Of a stretch of DNA of 64,000 nucleotides, positions 27,599 to 40,598 are shown piece by piece; within the stretch, counting starts at the first letter, position 1, and each line of letters starts with the position of its first letter. Source of the stretch: Opacimonas sp002292215 (GTDB lineage Bacteria > Pseudomonadota > Gammaproteobacteria > Enterobacterales > Alteromonadaceae); the NCBI GenBank assembly GCA_943846745.1, contig OX044360.1:1984001-2048000 (forward strand), written 5' to 3'. The translations under genes were made by a program, and so were the position numbers. The notes under the pieces were generated by a model that was not told where the DNA came from, did no database searches, and saw only the letters and a program-made list of their open reading frames with translations.

Positions 27599-28693
27599 AT
27601 GTATTTAAAAACTTTCGTCATGTTAATTGCTGTATTTAGCACCGCATTAGTCAGTACCGGATGCTACTCCTCAACGGCGGAGCTTCCCAGTATAAAGTCA
27701 TTAGAAACTCCGGCGCATCACACCCCTGAAGGATTCAAAAATTTATACATCGATGATGGTGATAAAAATTTTTTTAGTTTTGTTAACATACGTCTGTTTG
27801 GTCCTGAACAGTGGGCTGATCATCAAGCTCTAGCTGCGCAAGTACCGACTCAAATTGTCAATATTGAACGCCTACACAATCCCAGCACCGCAGGACAAGT
27901 TACCTGGTTAGGTCACTCTATGTTTTTATTGCAACATCAAGGTGTGACGGTATTAACCGATCCTATTTTTAGTGATTACGCGTCACCCTTTAGTTTTACC
28001 GGTCCCAAGCGCTATATCCCTCACATGATGAATTACAGTCAATTACCGGATATTGATATTGTCGTAATCTCACATAACCATTACGATCATTTAGATACCG
28101 CTACGATTATGCAATTAGGTAACACACCACAATATTACGTCCCTCTAGGACTAAAAGCATGGTTTGTCGATGCCGGAATTAATCCCAAAAGAGTGATAGA
28201 AATGGACTGGTGGGATATGCAACAAGCTAATACGAATACCCAGATCCACGCAACCCCTTCGCAGCACTGGTCGGCAAGAGGTCTAGGCGATAGGTTAGAA
28301 ACATTATGGGCCAGTTGGGTTATTACCATTGGCGATTATCAAGTATTTTTCGCTGGTGATACAGGTTATAACCCTGTTCAATTTAAAGCCATTGGTGCGC
28401 AATTTAAGCACTTTGATTTAGCATTGATCCCAATAGGCGCTTATGCTCCGCGCTGGTTTATGAAAAATTATCACGTCAATCCAGAAGAAGCAGTACAAAT
28501 ATATCAAGATGTGCGAGCGAAAAAAGCTATCGGTATGCACTGGGGCACCTATCCATTAACAGCAGAAGCACCCATAGATCCTGTCTTGCGTTTATCTGAA
28601 GCACTTATTCAGCAGCAAACGTCAACCTTAACACTAAATTTTGGCGTGTTTGCCATTGGCGAGACTCGGGGTTTACATCGCCTTAATTTATAA
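27599..28693 (+). CDS. MBL-fold hydrolase lipoprotein (NAPE-PLD-like/UlaG-like)
   Basis: 364 residues. Signal peptide with lipobox STGC. Metallo-beta-lactamase fold: WLGHSMFLLQHQGVTVLTDP, the metal motif SHNHYDHLD, FAGDTGYNPVQF and the C-terminal GMHWGTYPLTAEAP. The order and TDPIFSDYASPFSFTGPKRY resemble the NAPE-phospholipase D branch of the fold. The substrate is not known. ATG at 27599 is used; the frame is open five codons upstream only from TTG. First of three consecutive lipoprotein hydrolase genes on this strand. Confidence 0.85.
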   Translation: MYLKTFVMLIAVFSTALVSTGCYSSTAELPSIKSLETPAHHTPEGFKNLYIDDGDKNFFSFVNIRLFGPEQWADHQALAAQVPTQIVNIERLHNPSTAGQVTWLGHSMFLLQHQGVTVLTDPIFSDYASPFSFTGPKRYIPHMMNYSQLPDIDIVVISHNHYDHLDTATIMQLGNTPQYYVPLGLKAWFVDAGINPKRVIEMDWWDMQQANTNTQIHATPSQHWSARGLGDRLETLWASWVITIGDYQVFFAGDTGYNPVQFKAIGAQFKHFDLALIPIGAYAPRWFMKNYHVNPEEAVQIYQDVRAKKAIGMHWGTYPLTAEAPIDPVLRLSEALIQQQTSTLTLNFGVFAIGETRGLHRLNL

Positions 28694-28777
28694 TCCCATA
28701 GTAGCGATAACCGTATTAAATTTGAATTCCGTGTCGTTGTATGGGATAACCTTTATAAAAAATAATAAAGGATCATC

Positions 28778-30565
28778 ATGCGACAAGGTTTACCTCATTT
28801 TATTAGACTTTTATGCATTGCTAGTTTTTGTATTTTACTTACTGGATGTATTAATACGACCAAAGATTCATCGTCACCTTCTACACCAAAAAGTGCATCG
28901 AATAATACTTCGGCCAACTTCAGCGACTTGTTAGATTCAATTTGGGCATATGAACAATCTGGTTCCTCTGACGATGAAAAAGCCAGCAAAATTCCCAATA
29001 TTGCACCTGCGAAATTAGCAGCGGATGCAGCACAATATCAAACATATATTGATACGCTACAAGCGTTCGATGTAAACAGCTTAACGCATGAAGAACAGAT
29101 CACGCATACCATTCAGCTTTATCGTTTACATAATTATGTAGACGAATATCGCTACAACGCGCATTTTGTACCGTTAACTTCTGAATATGGTTTTCACTCG
29201 TCATTATTGAATCTGTATTATCGATTTGATTTTGATAACAACGACAGCATCACCGGTTATATAAATACGTTAGAGGATATCCCTTCGTATTTTGACCAGC
29301 AAATCAGTTATATGCGCCAAGGGATGGCTGTGGGTCAAGTGCAACCTCAAGCCGTGATGCAAGGCTTTGAAGCGTCGGTAGCAGCAGTGATTACCGATAA
29401 TGTGATAGACAGTCCTTTTTATCAGCCTTTTATACAATTAGATCGGGATGACGCTGCGCTAAGTGAGTTAAAAATCCAAGCGATGCAAGTGATTCATAAC
29501 GATGTAAATCAAGCGTATCAGCGTTTTTATGATTTTTTAGTTAATGAATATATTCCTCAAGCAAAAACCGACATTGCAGTAAAAACATGGCCAAACGGCG
29601 CAGATTTTTATCAAAATCGCATTAAACATTACACAACAACGGATCTTGATGCTGAAGCAATTCATGCCATTGGTTTAACTGAAGTCGCGCGTATCCGTTC
29701 AGAGATGCAAGGTATTTTGGATAAAGTGGGCTTTAGTGGCTCAATTAATAAATTCATCCAGTTTTTACGCACTGATGAACAGTTTTATGCCAAAACCCCT
29801 GATGCATTACTCAAGCACGCTATGTATCTGTCCAAGCGAATTGATGGCATGCTACCTCAATTATTTAACAAGTTGCCGCGAGTTCCTTACGGCGTTGCGC
29901 CAGTGCCAGCATCTATCGCCCCAAAATATACTACCGGACGCTATGTTTCTCCGCGTAACGATACTCAGCCGGGCTATTATTGGGTAAACACCTATGCCTT
30001 AGATAAGCGTCCTTTGTATGCATTACCTGCACTAACCTTGCATGAAGCCGTTCCTGGACATCATTTACAAATCTCATTAGCAGCTGAAATGGACAACCTA
30101 CCAAATGTCCGACGTTCCACATATATCTCTGCATTTGGCGAAGGTTGGGGGTTATATAGTGAGTTTTTAGGCAAAGAAATAGGTTTTTATGAAACGCCCT
30201 ATGATGATTTTGGCCGCTTAAGTTATGAAATGTGGCGTGCGTGTCGTCTCGTAGTGGATACAGGCATGCACGTACTAGGTTGGTCACGTCAACAAGCGCT
30301 CGATTATATGTTAGAAAACACCGCATTGTCGGAGCACAATGTGACCACTGAAATTGACCGCTATATTTCTTGGCCGGGCCAAGCATTATCATACAAATTA
30401 GGTGAAATCAAAATCAAAGCCTTACGCACTAAAGCCGAAGATACGTTAGGTGCAGAGTTTGATCTGCGCGAGTTTCATGCTGCTATTTTGGCACATGGTT
30501 CAGTTCCATTAACGGTACTTGAACAAAATATTGAGTTATACATTCAACAGGTAAAAGGCCAATAA
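28778..30565 (+). CDS. DUF885 family lipoprotein (putative metallopeptidase)
   Basis: 595 residues. Signal peptide with lipobox LTGC (Cys24), a Ser/Lys-rich linker, then the helical DUF885 fold. The zinc-type motif is LTLHEAVPGHHLQ (His-Glu plus GHH), followed by the conserved SAFGEGWGLYSE, a Glu likely completing the site, and DRYISWPGQALSYKLGE. DUF885 proteins resemble M32/M3-type carboxypeptidases, but activity is mostly inferred. AAAGGA precedes ATG. Its stop overlaps the next start by one base (TAATG), so the two are coupled. Confidence 0.9.
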   Translation: MRQGLPHFIRLLCIASFCILLTGCINTTKDSSSPSTPKSASNNTSANFSDLLDSIWAYEQSGSSDDEKASKIPNIAPAKLAADAAQYQTYIDTLQAFDVNSLTHEEQITHTIQLYRLHNYVDEYRYNAHFVPLTSEYGFHSSLLNLYYRFDFDNNDSITGYINTLEDIPSYFDQQISYMRQGMAVGQVQPQAVMQGFEASVAAVITDNVIDSPFYQPFIQLDRDDAALSELKIQAMQVIHNDVNQAYQRFYDFLVNEYIPQAKTDIAVKTWPNGADFYQNRIKHYTTTDLDAEAIHAIGLTEVARIRSEMQGILDKVGFSGSINKFIQFLRTDEQFYAKTPDALLKHAMYLSKRIDGMLPQLFNKLPRVPYGVAPVPASIAPKYTTGRYVSPRNDTQPGYYWVNTYALDKRPLYALPALTLHEAVPGHHLQISLAAEMDNLPNVRRSTYISAFGEGWGLYSEFLGKEIGFYETPYDDFGRLSYEMWRACRLVVDTGMHVLGWSRQQALDYMLENTALSEHNVTTEIDRYISWPGQALSYKLGEIKIKALRTKAEDTLGAEFDLREFHAAILAHGSVPLTVLEQNIELYIQQVKGQ

Positions 30566-31527
30566 TGAAATTTTTAGTGATCAGTATTATTTCAGCATGT
30601 TTATTCGTATCCGGTTGCAGTGAAATTAAAAAATCCCTGCACACAGTGGTCGATAAAGAGCAGCAAGTATTTCCTAAAGCGTCAGTAGGGAAAATACGAC
30701 CAACATTACGGTTCCCCTCTCACAATATTGGTGAACGTAACATCTTTGTATGGATCCCTGATGGATACAGAGAAGCTGTCAAGTCAGGTGTGAAATTTGC
30801 TACGTTATACATGCATGATGCCCAAATGTTATTTGATAGCAATATCACGTGGAATAACCAAGAATGGCAACTGGATGAAATTGCTCATTCGCTAATTAAT
30901 AACCAAGAAACCATCCCATTTATTATTGTCGGCATCGACAATGCAGGTGATGCCTTACGTTACGTAGAATATATGCCTCAAAAGCCGTTTGAATCTCTTT
31001 CTGAGGAGTTACAAGCTGACCTCATAGCAAAGTCTAGCCCTACTGGAGAAACGGTTTACTCTGACCGTTATTTGGAGTTTTTAACCGGCGAGCTTAAACC
31101 TTATATAGACCGCAACTACGCCACCCTAAGTGAACGCGAATATACGTATGTTGGCGGCGCATCCATGGGGGGGCTAATATCTTGGTATGCGGTTGCTGAA
31201 TATCCGGATGTATTTGGTGGGTGTATCTGCATGTCGACGCATTTTCCTGGTGGCTATGATATGCAAGACTGGACAATATATAACGCGTTTGAAGATTATA
31301 TGAAAGCTAATTTACCCGTTACTGGCTCACATCGTTTGTATTTTGATTATGGCACGCAAACGTTAGATGAAAATTATCCGCCATTCCATGACCGTTTACG
31401 TCGAACATTCGCACAACTCAATGCTGATCCTGATAATGTAAACATTATAAAATATGATGGTCATGCACATGATGAAGTATCGTGGAGTAGTCGTGTTGAT
31501 GTGCCGCTAAAAAAGATGTTTAATTGA
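30565..31527 (+). CDS. Esterase-like alpha/beta hydrolase lipoprotein
   Basis: 320 residues. Lipobox VSGC in a short signal peptide. An esterase-D/Fes-type fold: FVWIPDGYREAV, LYMHDAQMLFD, then PFIIVGIDNAGDALRYVEYMP, the nucleophile elbow GGASMGGLISWYA (Ser) and a late His in KYDGHAHDEVSW. It looks like the putative esterase family that includes enterochelin and feruloyl esterases. Substrate unknown. Translationally coupled to the DUF885 lipoprotein gene. Confidence 0.85.
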   Translation: MKFLVISIISACLFVSGCSEIKKSLHTVVDKEQQVFPKASVGKIRPTLRFPSHNIGERNIFVWIPDGYREAVKSGVKFATLYMHDAQMLFDSNITWNNQEWQLDEIAHSLINNQETIPFIIVGIDNAGDALRYVEYMPQKPFESLSEELQADLIAKSSPTGETVYSDRYLEFLTGELKPYIDRNYATLSEREYTYVGGASMGGLISWYAVAEYPDVFGGCICMSTHFPGGYDMQDWTIYNAFEDYMKANLPVTGSHRLYFDYGTQTLDENYPPFHDRLRRTFAQLNADPDNVNIIKYDGHAHDEVSWSSRVDVPLKKMFN

Positions 31528-31591
31528 TAGCATTTGCTTGCCGATAACTTCGTTAAGATTAAGGAATATTGAATAGTCAGGAGATGGCAGC

Positions 31592-32101
31592 ATGCACAAA
31601 AATGGATTTACGTTGATTGAATTAATTGTCGTGGTATCAATCTTGGGAATTTTATCAATTACTGCCCTACCACGCTTTTTGGATATTTCTAATGAGGCAC
31701 TAGTTACTAAGCTGAATTCTATGAAAAATAACCTAGAAAGTGCTACCTACCGCGTTTATGCAAAAGCATTACTTGCCGAAAAAATCACAGGTACACAAAC
31801 CATTACCATAGATGGCGACATGATAACTATCAACTCAGGTTATCCAATTGGTAATTGGGATGGAACAGTCCGTCATATACTAAATTTCAGTCTTATCGGT
31901 AATTCAGCAAATAATTGTCCTTACGATTGGTGTGGACGAGGAAATGCTCAAACTTTGCCAGGCGGATTAACGAGTAGTAATGGTCGAGGCGTCAAAGTCA
32001 CTCCCTTCGGTTATAACCATACGGATTTGTGTGGTGTTAATTACATGAACCACTACGATGGGACGTTTCCACAGATAGAAGTACTCACTTCTGAGTGTTA
32101 A
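31592..32101 (+). CDS. Type IV pilin-like protein (MSHA major pilin type)
   Basis: 169 residues. A prepilin leader of five residues (MHKNG) is cut before FTLIELIVVVSILGILSI, the N-methylated hydrophobic helix of type IV pilins. The next part (PRFLDISNEALVTKLNSMKNNLESA) resembles MshA-type pilins, and the C-terminal part has four to five cysteines (NNCPYDWCGRG, DLCGVN, SEC at the end), allowing a disulfide-closed D region. AGGAGATGG is a strong ribosome site. No assembly genes are nearby, so it depends on a pilus system elsewhere. Confidence 0.85.
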   Translation: MHKNGFTLIELIVVVSILGILSITALPRFLDISNEALVTKLNSMKNNLESATYRVYAKALLAEKITGTQTITIDGDMITINSGYPIGNWDGTVRHILNFSLIGNSANNCPYDWCGRGNAQTLPGGLTSSNGRGVKVTPFGYNHTDLCGVNYMNHYDGTFPQIEVLTSEC

Positions 32102-33219
32102 GTGATCGAAAAATAATTGGTAAAACATTTATAGAGTTGTGTTCCACTTAACACTGATGCAGAAGGGAAATGCAATATCGGAATTAAATCACACGGTGCA
32201 CTGATGATTTGTGTCGCATGTTCATTATCCAAATCATCAATATTTAGAACTTTGGCAATCGTATCACCTTCTTTTAATATTTCTCCTGGCTTTGCAACAT
32301 ACTCAACCATGCCGCCAAAATCGGTGAAAAGTGTCTTATAATCGGACAAATAAACACCTACGCGTTGAATAGAAGCCGGTTCATATTGGCTCGTATTGAT
32401 CACCTTTTTTGCTTGTAAATAGGCCAAAATAGCTTGTGCATCATGATGGCCATCAACAAAATCAATCACCTCTTGGCTACCCATTTCTAATGTATAGGCT
32501 TCAACATTAAAGTCATAGTGACCTGTAAACCGATCATTTAATAGTGTTTGTAATGTCCACCAAGGACAAAAACTTGCTTCGTCTAATGCACCTGCAAAGT
32601 GATTAGGGATCAAGATCACATGTGGCATTGAAAAAAGTGGTGCTTGTTGCGCTAAAAACTCAGGGATATAAATATGTCGACTTGAGACTGGCCCATTATG
32701 TAGATCTAACACTATATCTGCTTGAGATGCCATTGCTTGAAGTTTAAGATTTAATTGTTGAGCCAAACCTAGCCCCCAAGGGCGTGATGACTTAGCTTTA
32801 ATTTTAGCTAGCGTATGCGCTTTAAAGCGTGTTTTAATTTGCTCAATAGTGTCACTTAGTTGGACTTGCTCTGCAAAATTAATAACATCTTCTTCATCAT
32901 AATAATAACCCCGGTTCCAATTAGTGCCGTTAACAGGATCAAAGCGACCTAATGTATATTCTCCAGCCTTAATATTACTCCCAACAGGATTACAGTTGGG
33001 TACCAAAGTAATGTTTCCATTAATCCCATGCCGTTTAAGCGCTTGAATTAAATGAAAGATAACGACATTACCTTGCACTTCGGAACCATGAATAGAACTT
33101 TGAATATACACATTAGGGCCAGACTTACCCGATGTAATAGTATAAATAGGCACGTTCAGACTACGACCGGAGGCGTTTTGCGCTACTGCCATATGAGATT
33201 TGGTGACGGTGGATAACAT
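32098..33219 (-). CDS. Succinylglutamate desuccinylase/aspartoacylase family protein
   Basis: 373 residues. The zinc carboxypeptidase-like fold is shown by SSIHGSEVQGN (His44 and Glu47 as ligands), PNCNPVGSN and DIVLDLHNGP (third His ligand). A C-terminal beta-domain (VGVYLSDYKTLFTDFGGMVEYV, KPGEILKEGDTIAKVLN) is typical of AstE/AspA-like deacylases. The real substrate is unknown; no arginine-degradation genes are near. The last 4 bp overlap the end of the pilin gene on the other strand. No signal peptide. Confidence 0.85.
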   Translation of the reverse strand: MLSTVTKSHMAVAQNASGRSLNVPIYTITSGKSGPNVYIQSSIHGSEVQGNVVIFHLIQALKRHGINGNITLVPNCNPVGSNIKAGEYTLGRFDPVNGTNWNRGYYYDEEDVINFAEQVQLSDTIEQIKTRFKAHTLAKIKAKSSRPWGLGLAQQLNLKLQAMASQADIVLDLHNGPVSSRHIYIPEFLAQQAPLFSMPHVILIPNHFAGALDEASFCPWWTLQTLLNDRFTGHYDFNVEAYTLEMGSQEVIDFVDGHHDAQAILAYLQAKKVINTSQYEPASIQRVGVYLSDYKTLFTDFGGMVEYVAKPGEILKEGDTIAKVLNIDDLDNEHATQIISAPCDLIPILHFPSASVLSGTQLYKCFTNYFSIT

Positions 33220-33301
33220 GTTTTTTATTTTTCTGTTTAGACGGTATCGAGATTCTTAATCATACTCTATTCTAGTGACTAGACCATGCTATTTATTTCC
33301 C

Positions 33302-33341
33302 TAAGATCTTCATGACCTTTGAATAGGTCTTAAAGATCTTA
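33302..33341. repeat. 40-bp imperfect palindrome
   Basis: Outer arms TAAGATCTT/AAGATCTTA (9 bp each) and inner arms GACCT/AGGTC surround TTGAAT. The outer and inner arms are separated by unpaired triplets. No T run follows on either strand, so it looks more like a binding site or cruciform than a terminator. It lies 82 bp before the aspartoacylase-like gene. Confidence 0.6.
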
Positions 33342-33383
33342 CGGGATAAATTACTACTGCCCATCCTATATAGCATTACAACA

Positions 33384-33427
33384 ATACGCTATCTCACCTA
33401 GCCAACCCCCACACTACCATCGCCACT
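33384..33427 (-). pseudogene. Decayed 3' fragment of a second 5S rRNA gene
   Basis: CCCCACACTACCATCGCC (18 bases) is identical to the intact 5S gene about 120 bp away. On the sense strand the next bases also align loosely (GTGAGATAG against GTGAGAGTAG). It lies downstream of the operon terminator and only the 3' half is recognisable. Confidence 0.6.
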
Positions 33428-33454
33428 GTTAACCTCATGCTTTATTTCAAGCAT

Positions 33455-33486
33455 AAAAAAAGGCTTACCCTGAGGTAAGCCTTTCT
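33455..33486 (-). terminator. Terminator of the rRNA operon
   Basis: The stem AGGCTTACC/GGTAAGCCT (33461-33469 with 33474-33482) has a four-base loop, and an A run on its left (33455-33461) gives a U tail on the minus strand. It lies 10-40 bp past the 5S gene. Confidence 0.88.
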
Positions 33487-33496
33487 TCGAATAGGA

Positions 33497-33614
33497 GCTT
33501 GGCGATGTGCTACTCTCACATGGGGAAACCCCACACTACCATCGCCGCTAATACGTTTCACTTCTGAGTTCGGAATGGGATCAGGTGGTACCGTATCGCT
33601 ATTGTCGCCAAGCA
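33497..33614 (-). rRNA. rrf: 5S ribosomal RNA
   Basis: Sense starts TGCTTGGCGACAATAGCG and ends with the pairing GCCAAGC, giving about 118 nt. The central CCATTCCGAACTCAGAAGTGAA is the universal 5S core and is fully present. It is the last gene of the operon, 210 bp after the 23S end, with no tRNA between. Ends are accurate to a few bases. Confidence 0.95.
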
Positions 33615-33826
33615 AAAACTGCTTCATTAATGATTAACATCACTAACTACTAAAATAGTTGTCTTTAACATATCTGGAAAAATCTAATAAAAGTATATTT
33701 AAACGAAGAGCGCTACTCTTTCTAATTCATCATGATTGGTTATATCGTCTATTCTCATATAACCCTATACTTACTCACCACCAAATAACTTACGTTAACC
33801 AGCAGACAAGCAGCTTAGGTGTTGTA

Positions 33827-36711
<2,885 letters not shown>

Positions 36712-37199
36712 TACAACCCTAAACCGCCTTTTGCATGCCTGTATGTACACATGAAAGTACCCAGGACTTATTAGCTTCAGTTTTCGGTTGCCAAATCAAT
36801 GGCTGTTGTATGAATGACAATATTTGCTAATCATGTGTGCAAAATAACGCGCATTTAAGCGTCATTCTTGCGCAAGGAGGACTCACAGTACGCTTAGTTG
36901 CGACCGTTCATGCTCAATGCGTGCACGTATTTGTCAGATAAAGTAGCTACTTGAAAAAACATCTTTCGATATCGCTATCGACTTTCTTTTTTTCAGTTAC
37001 TCTTTCATTTAAATATTGATTACTTTTATCAGCTTTCCAAATTGTTAAAGAACAGGGTGCATTGCACCTTAGAGCAAGCTCTAATCTTTACTGACGTATT
37101 TTCAACATCAACAAAGATTAAAGCGCTCACACTTTAATAATTAATAACAAAACAATTTGTGTAGACACTACATTAAAAACGTCTCAGTCGACTTTATAG
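36712..37199 (-). other. 16S-23S internal transcribed spacer, no tRNA gene
   Basis: 488 bp. I searched both strands for a T-arm (GGTTCGAATCC type) and cloverleaf and saw none. The sense strand holds a boxA-like TGTTCTTTAACAATT (37046-37060), the antitermination signal. Next to the 16S 3' end is one arm of the 16S processing stem (37144-37164), complementary to the leader at 38785-38804. Many gammaproteobacterial spacers carry tRNA-Ile/Ala or tRNA-Glu; this one does not. Confidence 0.8.
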
Positions 37200-38734
<1,535 letters not shown>

Positions 38735-38784
38735 TTTTTGTATCGAATTATGAATTGTCTTTGTTGACACTCTTAATGAGTGCC

Positions 38785-38804
38785 CACACAAATTGTCTTG
38801 TTAT
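38785..38804 (-). other. 16S leader: processing-stem arm next to boxA
   Basis: This 20-bp segment is complementary, with one mismatch, to 37144-37164 on the other side of the 16S gene, forming the long pre-16S stem cut by RNase III. Just upstream in the transcript (38807-38820) is CGCTCTTTAACAAT, the leader boxA that binds the Nus antitermination complex. Confidence 0.65.
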
Positions 38805-38879
38805 AAATTGTTAAAGAGCGTTGCGACTTCGTCGCTACCTGCTGAGTGGTTCGTTATGTCCCTCTCAACCGGGATGCGT

Positions 38880-38907
38880 ATAATACGCTTTTGAATCTGG
38901 TTGTCAA
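38880..38907 (-). promoter_or_regulatory. rRNA promoter P2
   Basis: Minus strand: TTGACA (38902-38907), a 16-bp spacer and TATTAT (38880-38885), with an AT-rich upstream element. The sequence after the -10 is GC-rich (ACGCATCCCGG), as in stringently controlled rrn promoters. Confidence 0.8.
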
Positions 38908-39020
38908 CGTTTTATTTGAAGTTTTATTAATAAATCACTCAACTAAAACATCTTCAAACACTTGATGGCTCTGGCTTCGTTGTTGCCAACTAGCTGCTGT
39001 TCCCTCAAGCGAGGAGCGCA

Positions 39021-39048
39021 TTCTACAGACTTAATTCTGCGCGTCAAC
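39021..39048 (-). promoter_or_regulatory. rRNA promoter P1
   Basis: Minus strand: TTGACG (39043-39048), a 16-bp spacer and TAGAAT (39021-39026), followed by the GC-rich discriminator GCGCTCC. It lies 141 bp upstream of P2, giving the tandem arrangement known from E. coli rrn operons. Confidence 0.75.
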
Positions 39049-39165
39049 ACAGTATAGTAATAAAATTGAAATAAAGTGATATTTATTCTTTTTAGTTGAA
39101 ATATTACCCGTTTAGCACCGTTTCTTTTACAATACACACATAGAGTTAACATAACAGGACAATAT

Positions 39166-39702
39166 ATGCCCATTAAAGCTTATAAAGGAATAACCCCAAC
39201 CCTTGGTCACAACGTATTTATAGAAGATAGTGCCGTACTATATGGAAAAATCCATTTAGCTGATGATGTCAGTATTTGGCCATTGGTCGCAGCCCGTGGT
39301 GATGTTAATCATATACAGATTGGCGCACGTACCAATATACAAGACGGAACCATCTTACATGTTACCCGCAAGTCCGTACATAATCCGGCAGGCTTTCCAC
39401 TTATAATAGGTACAGATGTCACAGTAGGTCACCAATGCATGTTGCATGGCTGTACTATGGGTGACCGTATTTTAGTTGGTATGGGTTCAGTAGTTATGGA
39501 TGGTGTAATAGTAGAAGATGATGTATTTATTGGTGCAGGATCTGTCGTACCACCAAATAAAACCTTAAAGAGTGGTTATTTATATGTTGGCAATCCGATT
39601 AAGCAAATGCGCGAACTTAATCAAGGCGAACGAGACTTCTTATCTCAATCCGCCATCAATTACGTCATTCTTAAAGATGAATATCTAGCGATGCTCAAAT
39701 AG
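39166..39702 (+). CDS. yrdA: Gamma-carbonic anhydrase family protein YrdA
   Basis: 178 residues, left-handed beta-helix of hexapeptide repeats. The zinc-binding histidines occur in LHVTRKSVH, VGHQCMLHGC and nearby turns, in the arrangement of Cam/YrdA trimers. E. coli YrdA is similar in size; carbonic anhydrase activity in this branch is not established. The ATG follows AGGACA. Divergent from the rRNA operon, convergent with aroE, 16 bp apart. Confidence 0.93.
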   Translation: MPIKAYKGITPTLGHNVFIEDSAVLYGKIHLADDVSIWPLVAARGDVNHIQIGARTNIQDGTILHVTRKSVHNPAGFPLIIGTDVTVGHQCMLHGCTMGDRILVGMGSVVMDGVIVEDDVFIGAGSVVPPNKTLKSGYLYVGNPIKQMRELNQGERDFLSQSAINYVILKDEYLAMLK

Positions 39703-39718
39703 ACGTGATCCGCGATAC

Positions 39719-40543
39719 TTATAATTGCGCTCTCAATACTTGCAGTACAGGGGTGGTGTCGACGACCTGCCCCGTCCATAGCTCAAAGCTTTTTGCTGCC
39801 TGTCCGACTAGCATGCCTAATCCGTCACTCAAATGCCGATTACCCTGTTTGTAAGCATGAGTTAAAAAAGCGGTTGGTTCTTTAAGATAAACCATGTCAT
39901 AGATACAACTAGCTTCTTTATAGATGTGATTTGACAGTGCAGGCACTTGCCCTGACATACTTAAGCTTGTCGCGTTTATTATGACATCATAATGATCATA
40001 CTTAACACTTTCAAAACTCCCTGCCGTTAATTTCCATTGCGGGTGTAACGTGAGATATTGATCCGTTAGCTCTTTGGCTCGTTTAACATTGCGATTAATA
40101 ATATGCACTGAGTCTATACCCTGAGCAAATAACGGTGCAACAACACCTTTTGCCGCTCCACCGGCCCCTATGATTAATATTCGTTTACCTTTAAGGACGA
40201 CTTGCTGACGCATCAGATCTTGCACCAAACCCAGCCCATCCGTGTTATGCCCGAGCAACCCCTCAGATGTTTTGTATAATGTATTAACGGCTTGTGCGGA
40301 TTGTGCCTCGTCGGTCAATACATCACACATAGCAAATGCTTCATGCTTAAATGGCATAGTAACATTAGCCCCTATATGATGAGGTTGAGCTAAAAATTCA
40401 TTCACCGCGCTTTCAAATCCATCAAGAGGTGCTAAAATCGCGGTATATTCAATGTTAATTTTTACTTGTTTAGCAAACATCTGATGTATGACGGGTGACT
40501 TGCTTTGCGCGATGGGATTACCAAAAACAGCGAAATATTGCAT
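39719..40543 (-). CDS. aroE: Shikimate dehydrogenase
   Basis: 274 residues. NADPH-dependent reduction of 3-dehydroshikimate in aromatic amino acid synthesis. Motifs: AVFGNPIAQSKSPVIHQMFA (shikimate-binding Ser pair), GANVTMPFK (catalytic Lys), HNTDGLGLVQDL (Asp), IIGAGGAAKGV (nucleotide) and INATSLSMSG. The start at 40543 is chosen because AAGGA lies 8 bases upstream; the longer open frame adds ten residues without a ribosome site. Its 5' end faces the globin gene. Confidence 0.95.
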   Translation of the reverse strand: MQYFAVFGNPIAQSKSPVIHQMFAKQVKINIEYTAILAPLDGFESAVNEFLAQPHHIGANVTMPFKHEAFAMCDVLTDEAQSAQAVNTLYKTSEGLLGHNTDGLGLVQDLMRQQVVLKGKRILIIGAGGAAKGVVAPLFAQGIDSVHIINRNVKRAKELTDQYLTLHPQWKLTAGSFESVKYDHYDVIINATSLSMSGQVPALSNHIYKEASCIYDMVYLKEPTAFLTHAYKQGNRHLSDGLGMLVGQAAKSFELWTGQVVDTTPVLQVLRAQL

Positions 40544-40598
40544 GAAATCAATCCTTACTTGGATAACAACCAAACTTCCAATGAGAAATAGCAGAAAA

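Noticed and set aside
40488..40598. Longer N-terminus for the truncated globin
   Set aside because: It overlaps the aroE 5' end, and the globin homology begins after ATG 40599.
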